A program made the translations under genes and the position numbers. This document shows positions 60,546 through 64,000 of a stretch of 64,000 nucleotides of DNA, in pieces. This stretch comes from Paramecium octaurelia (lineage: Eukaryota > Ciliophora > Oligohymenophorea > Peniculida > Parameciidae). Within the stretch, counting starts at the first letter, position 1; every line of letters starts with the position of its first letter. The stretch lies in contig CAJJDP010000084.1 in assembly GCA_905182995.1 (NCBI GenBank), positions 230,024 to 294,023 on the forward strand, read 5' to 3'. The notes below the pieces were generated by a model. It searched no databases. It was not told where the DNA came from and saw nothing but the letters and a program-made list of their open reading frames with translations.

Positions 60546-61142
60546 ATTAGTTATTAATAATTAGACCAAATTAATTTAATATACAAATTATAACTATATT
60601 AAAGACAAATTATTACTATGAACTTCCCACTAATAATTAAGATTGTATTTAAGTATTCAAATGATTCTGTTTTACCTCTCACAAATAGAGTATTCTAATC
60701 AAAGAATTTAATAAAAATTTAAGAAAGTTCTATTTATGAGTCTGTGTTTGTTATTATATCAGTTTATATTTGTAATCTGAATTTAAAGAGTTTAATTTAA
60801 AAGGTTTCATGTTTTTTGGAGTAGCCTATTTTAATATATACAATAAATAGTAGAATAATTTAATTCAATTCAATTTAACTTAATATAATATATATATTTT
60901 TGATTAATTAAAAAACAAAAGAATGATTATTATAATTCTATGTATTAATATTTTTTAGTCTGGAATAGATACCATATCTATACGTCCAATTTATATGATA
61001 CTTACTTATTGATATCAAAAATAACTAATAATAAATTTAATTAAATACATGATTACATATTCAACAGTGTAATATCAAATCATGACAGGATAATCATCAA
61101 TTTAATTATTTTAATGATTAATAAATATATTTAAATGAGTAA
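60546..61142. other. Intergenic, no gene seen
   Basis: About 600 bp of extremely AT-rich DNA with short dinucleotide TA runs (near 60885). No gene or RNA recognised. Confidence 0.55.
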
Positions 61143-61580
61143 TCAGATACCATATTTTGATAAATGATATGTTGTTTTCGAGATGAGAGCAGAAGTGTCG
61201 GTTTTCTTTTTTTTCACTTTTTTAGTCCTCTATTGATGAATATCTTGAGTGTAGTTATTAATATCATAAGGGTCTGGGGATCTGTTGCATTTAACATATT
61301 CATTAAATTGTCTGCGAGCTACTAAACTAGAACTTAAATAAACTCTCCTTAGAGGACTTGTTGATCGTGACGATTTTGGAGTAGCCTGTTATGTTATAAT
61401 TTGAGAATGGATAGTTAGTTCGTGCTGATTGTAGTCGAACTTCTGATGGACTTTGAAATTGGGACTTTAAATATTGAGGTTTATCATTAGGCTGTCGGAT
61501 ATTAAATTTTGTTCTGTACAAATTCTCAGCTTATTGAATTTATTTGATTGGCGAGCATACTTCATTTTAAAGTAACTCAT
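61143..61580 (-). CDS. Small basic protein, function unknown
   Basis: Intronless 145-residue frame from ATG 61580 to TGA 61143-61145. It is rich in Lys, Ser, Asn and Gln, with a Ser/Arg patch (KSSRSTSPLRRVYL) and a Lys-rich C-terminal region (RTKKVKKKKTDTS). No signal peptide or membrane helix. It resembles small disordered ciliary or cortical proteins only in composition. Confidence 0.55.
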
Positions 61581-61942
61581 TCTGGACGAGCTGTCTATTA
61601 GAGGTTAGTTTAAAATTTCAAGAAATGAAATAGGCGGTTCCATGACATAATAAAATTAGATGGCCTAATCAATCATAATTATATTATTATAAATCCAATT
61701 TTATATTAATGATAATCTATCATTTCTGGGTTTCAACTCAATGATAAACAATTTGGAGTGAATTGAGTATTTTAAAATATAAATCAACAAATAAGTTATC
61801 GTAAATTAAGAATTTATTCTTAATCAATGAATTAAAGAATTCAAATAATATATCCAAACATAATAATAGTTTATAAATAATTTAGATTATTTGTTTGTAT
61901 TATTAAATTTAGAAAATTGAATTTGAAATTCTGTCGAAGAAA
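61581..61942. other. Divergent intergenic region, no gene seen
   Basis: About 360 bp of AT-rich DNA between divergent genes; it should hold both promoters. No recognisable element. Confidence 0.5.
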
Positions 61943-64000
61943 ATGTCAATCTAGATGTAACAACTATTTAAACAGCATCAAACCCAATAGTTCTTGGCTC
62001 AATAATTTTCTACCAAATAGGAGAAGGTAAAACCCTCAAACCTCATGTCTGAATAATAAAATGAAAAAAGTTCTAATAAGCAAACCAACGAAAAACACAA
62101 AGAAGAATCCCCATCCTAAAGATTCAACAATTATATACTAAAACCATCCTAAAAACCCTCACAGCAAAATCAAACTCAAAAATGCAATATTAAGTAATTG
62201 TAAAATAAGAGCAATAACATCACAGAGCAAATCCAAGAAAAGCATCCTAATTTTAACAAGCAAAGAAGTTAATCTCCCAATTCCTTCAATAATCAATCAC
62301 AATTAAATGATGAGCAACAATAAAGAAGACCTGCCTCTTTTGCCAATGATGCATCCCATAAATAGAGACTGATCCCCAAATCTCCTAGTCCTCACGATTT
62401 ATAAGAGAGCATTGTAACAACTACATTCGATAAATAAGGTAGAAGATATCAATTTACTATTTAGCAATCCCCCAGGCCAAGAATTCAACCGAATCAAAAT
62501 TAAAGATTAATTAACAAGTTGGATAGTATAGCTCAGCACAACAATTCCAATAAAGATGCCCTCTCAAATTACAAAGTCATTCCTCAACCAATTCCCTCTC
62601 CAGCAATAGTAAATCCAATTTTGTAAGGAAATTAGAATAGAATACGAATCACACTCCTACTAAATTAACCACCACTACTCTTAATACTGAGTATAGCAAA
62701 TGTAAATCTATTAACAAAGAATAATCCATCAAAGCTATTATTTATGATTAAGATAGAGAAAATGATATGAAAATTTTGAATATTGGTACTCCCAGCACTT
62801 ACCTTCATTCTAAAATTTCAATTGAGTAGCAGAGTGTAATAAGATTGAATAGACATTTAGGTTGATGAAAGCTTAGGCAATAAATTCTAATAAGGAAAAT
62901 TACTAAGTTAATATTCACCCTTAATTGGATCAAATGATAATTTGGAAAATGTATTACCCACAAAGACCTGTGCAAATCATAGAAATAAGAGAGCCAAGTA
63001 TAAGGTAGAAGAATGTTCTAAACTTACATATTACTGTTCTTAATGTGCCATTGAAGCTGCAAGCTAAGGAAAAGTTGTGCAAGAAATTAACTAACTAAAA
63101 ATTAAATCTTCTGAGACCCAGATACCTACATTTTAATCTAAATTAATTGAATTAAATGGCAATGCAAATTAAACGGAAATGCAATTCAAGGAGAAATAAC
63201 TAAGTGGGTTTCTGAAAAAGTTAGATGCGTCCTAAACTCTAAGATAAGACATTCTGGGATAGATGCAACTCCAAATTGAATTGATAACAGAATGGTATGA
63301 GAATTAAATAAGAAAGTGCGAAGAATCTAGATTAGAACTCTAAAACTTATTGAATGAAGCCAGCAATTATTGCATATCTACTCTATAAATGTAATAGTAA
63401 GAATCTTTAAAATAAATATCAATCTTATTGTTTGTTTTACAATAGCATCATTAAGAAACAAATAATATAAGATAGGACATAGAAAACAACTGGAATGCAG
63501 TTTTAAAAACAATAAAAATGGAGCCATTCTAAAAGATCATGGATAATCATTAAATAGAATTAGTAAAGATGAATGAGTTTACACAATCCATGCTTTCAAT
63601 TACAATTGGATTGAAACACCAAATAAATCCAGACATTAAACCCATAATCGCTTTAATTGCTTAAAAGTATATAGATTGATTACATATATAATAGCTATTA
63701 ATTATAAGATGAAAAACGATTGCTGATTTAAAATAGTAATAATTAAAATGTTAGTTAACCTAAGATCACTCAAATGGCATCTGCTTTCAAAAAAACTGAA
63801 AATAACGAGATGCCATTTTAATAATCTATGTCTTAATAAAGAATTCGTACAAATTTTAGTAGTGGATTAGAAGCATAGTCACAATAATAAGATGGATAAT
63901 TCTATTCAAATTAAAAATAGATTGATGACAACATTATTCAAGTGAATCATTAAAAATTGCAATAACCAAAAAATAACAACCTTTATGTTTCTTTTGAAAA
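61943..64000 (+). CDS. Zn-binding coiled-coil protein, 3' end outside window
   Basis: The frame opens at ATG 61943 and runs past the right edge, so the C-terminus is missing. The first ~270 residues are Gln/Asn/Ser/Pro-rich and disordered. A Cys/His module follows (CANHRNKRAKYKVEEC ... YCSQCAIEAASQGK), resembling the zinc-binding B-box-like units found in many ciliate proteins. A coiled coil comes next (QLQIELITEWYENQIRKCEES) and then a second Gln-rich region. Introns 62609-62640, 62836-62860 and 63667-63694 keep the frame open. It is probably a TRIM-like scaffold without a visible RING; function unknown. Confidence 0.7.

Noticed and set aside
60880-60900. Short TA-rich run as a telomere or origin
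   Set aside because: No G/C-containing telomeric repeat (CCCCAA or CCCAAA type) is present; it is simple AT-rich spacer.

Overview
The window is AT-rich, gene-dense nuclear DNA of a ciliate, almost certainly the macronuclear genome of a Paramecium species. Three things show this. TAA and TAG occur throughout conserved domains and must be read as Gln, with TGA as the only stop. Introns are tiny (20-38 bp, mostly 22-28 bp, usually GTA...TAG). Intergenic spacers are often only tens of bases. All gene models below use this code. In almost every model I checked, removing the proposed introns gives a length that is an exact multiple of three.

Layout. 1-4496: a DYRK kinase cut by the left edge, a Nop25/Rrp17 nucleolar protein, a bZIP factor and a small reverse-strand gene. 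4489-7203: a 1,357 bp direct repeat around a single N, carrying a truncated and a complete copy of a SAM methyltransferase gene. 8167-16707: a tail-anchored coiled-coil protein, a GPR180/TMEM145-like membrane protein, a 1,036-residue protein with a C-terminal alpha/beta-hydrolase domain and a Cys-rich, probably GPI-anchored surface protein. 16770-28505: coiled-coil and low-complexity proteins, a GH5 endoglycoceramidase-like gene, an Aurora-like kinase and a very large glycogen debranching enzyme. 28811-39155: small genes, a coiled-coil protein, a second kinase, a multi-pass membrane protein and a P-loop GTPase-like protein with cysteine clusters. 39900-48858: a membrane protein with incomplete exon structure, a GDT1/TMEM165 cation transporter, an acyl-CoA synthetase, a formin and a small gene. 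49393-64000: two hypothetical proteins, a TPR-array protein, a second N-joined repeat (1,323 bp), a cyclic-nucleotide-binding-domain K+ channel, a small gene and a zinc-binding coiled-coil protein cut by the right edge.

There is no operon logic. Neighbours look functionally unrelated, apart from a loose signalling, cytoskeleton and membrane theme (three kinases, formin, K+ channel, surface protein).

The most interesting signals are these: (i) a 46 bp insertion in the GH5 gene that has the TA boundaries, terminal consensus and size of a Paramecium internal eliminated sequence (IES), and whose removal exactly restores the catalytic NEP motif; (ii) a TPR gene in which nearly every repeat is split by a tiny intron at the same Gly codon; (iii) a carbohydrate-binding-like domain inside the debranching enzyme; (iv) two perfect repeats around single Ns that are best read as unmerged contig overlaps, so gene copies there are artefacts. 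I found no RNA genes, CRISPR arrays or telomeric repeats.
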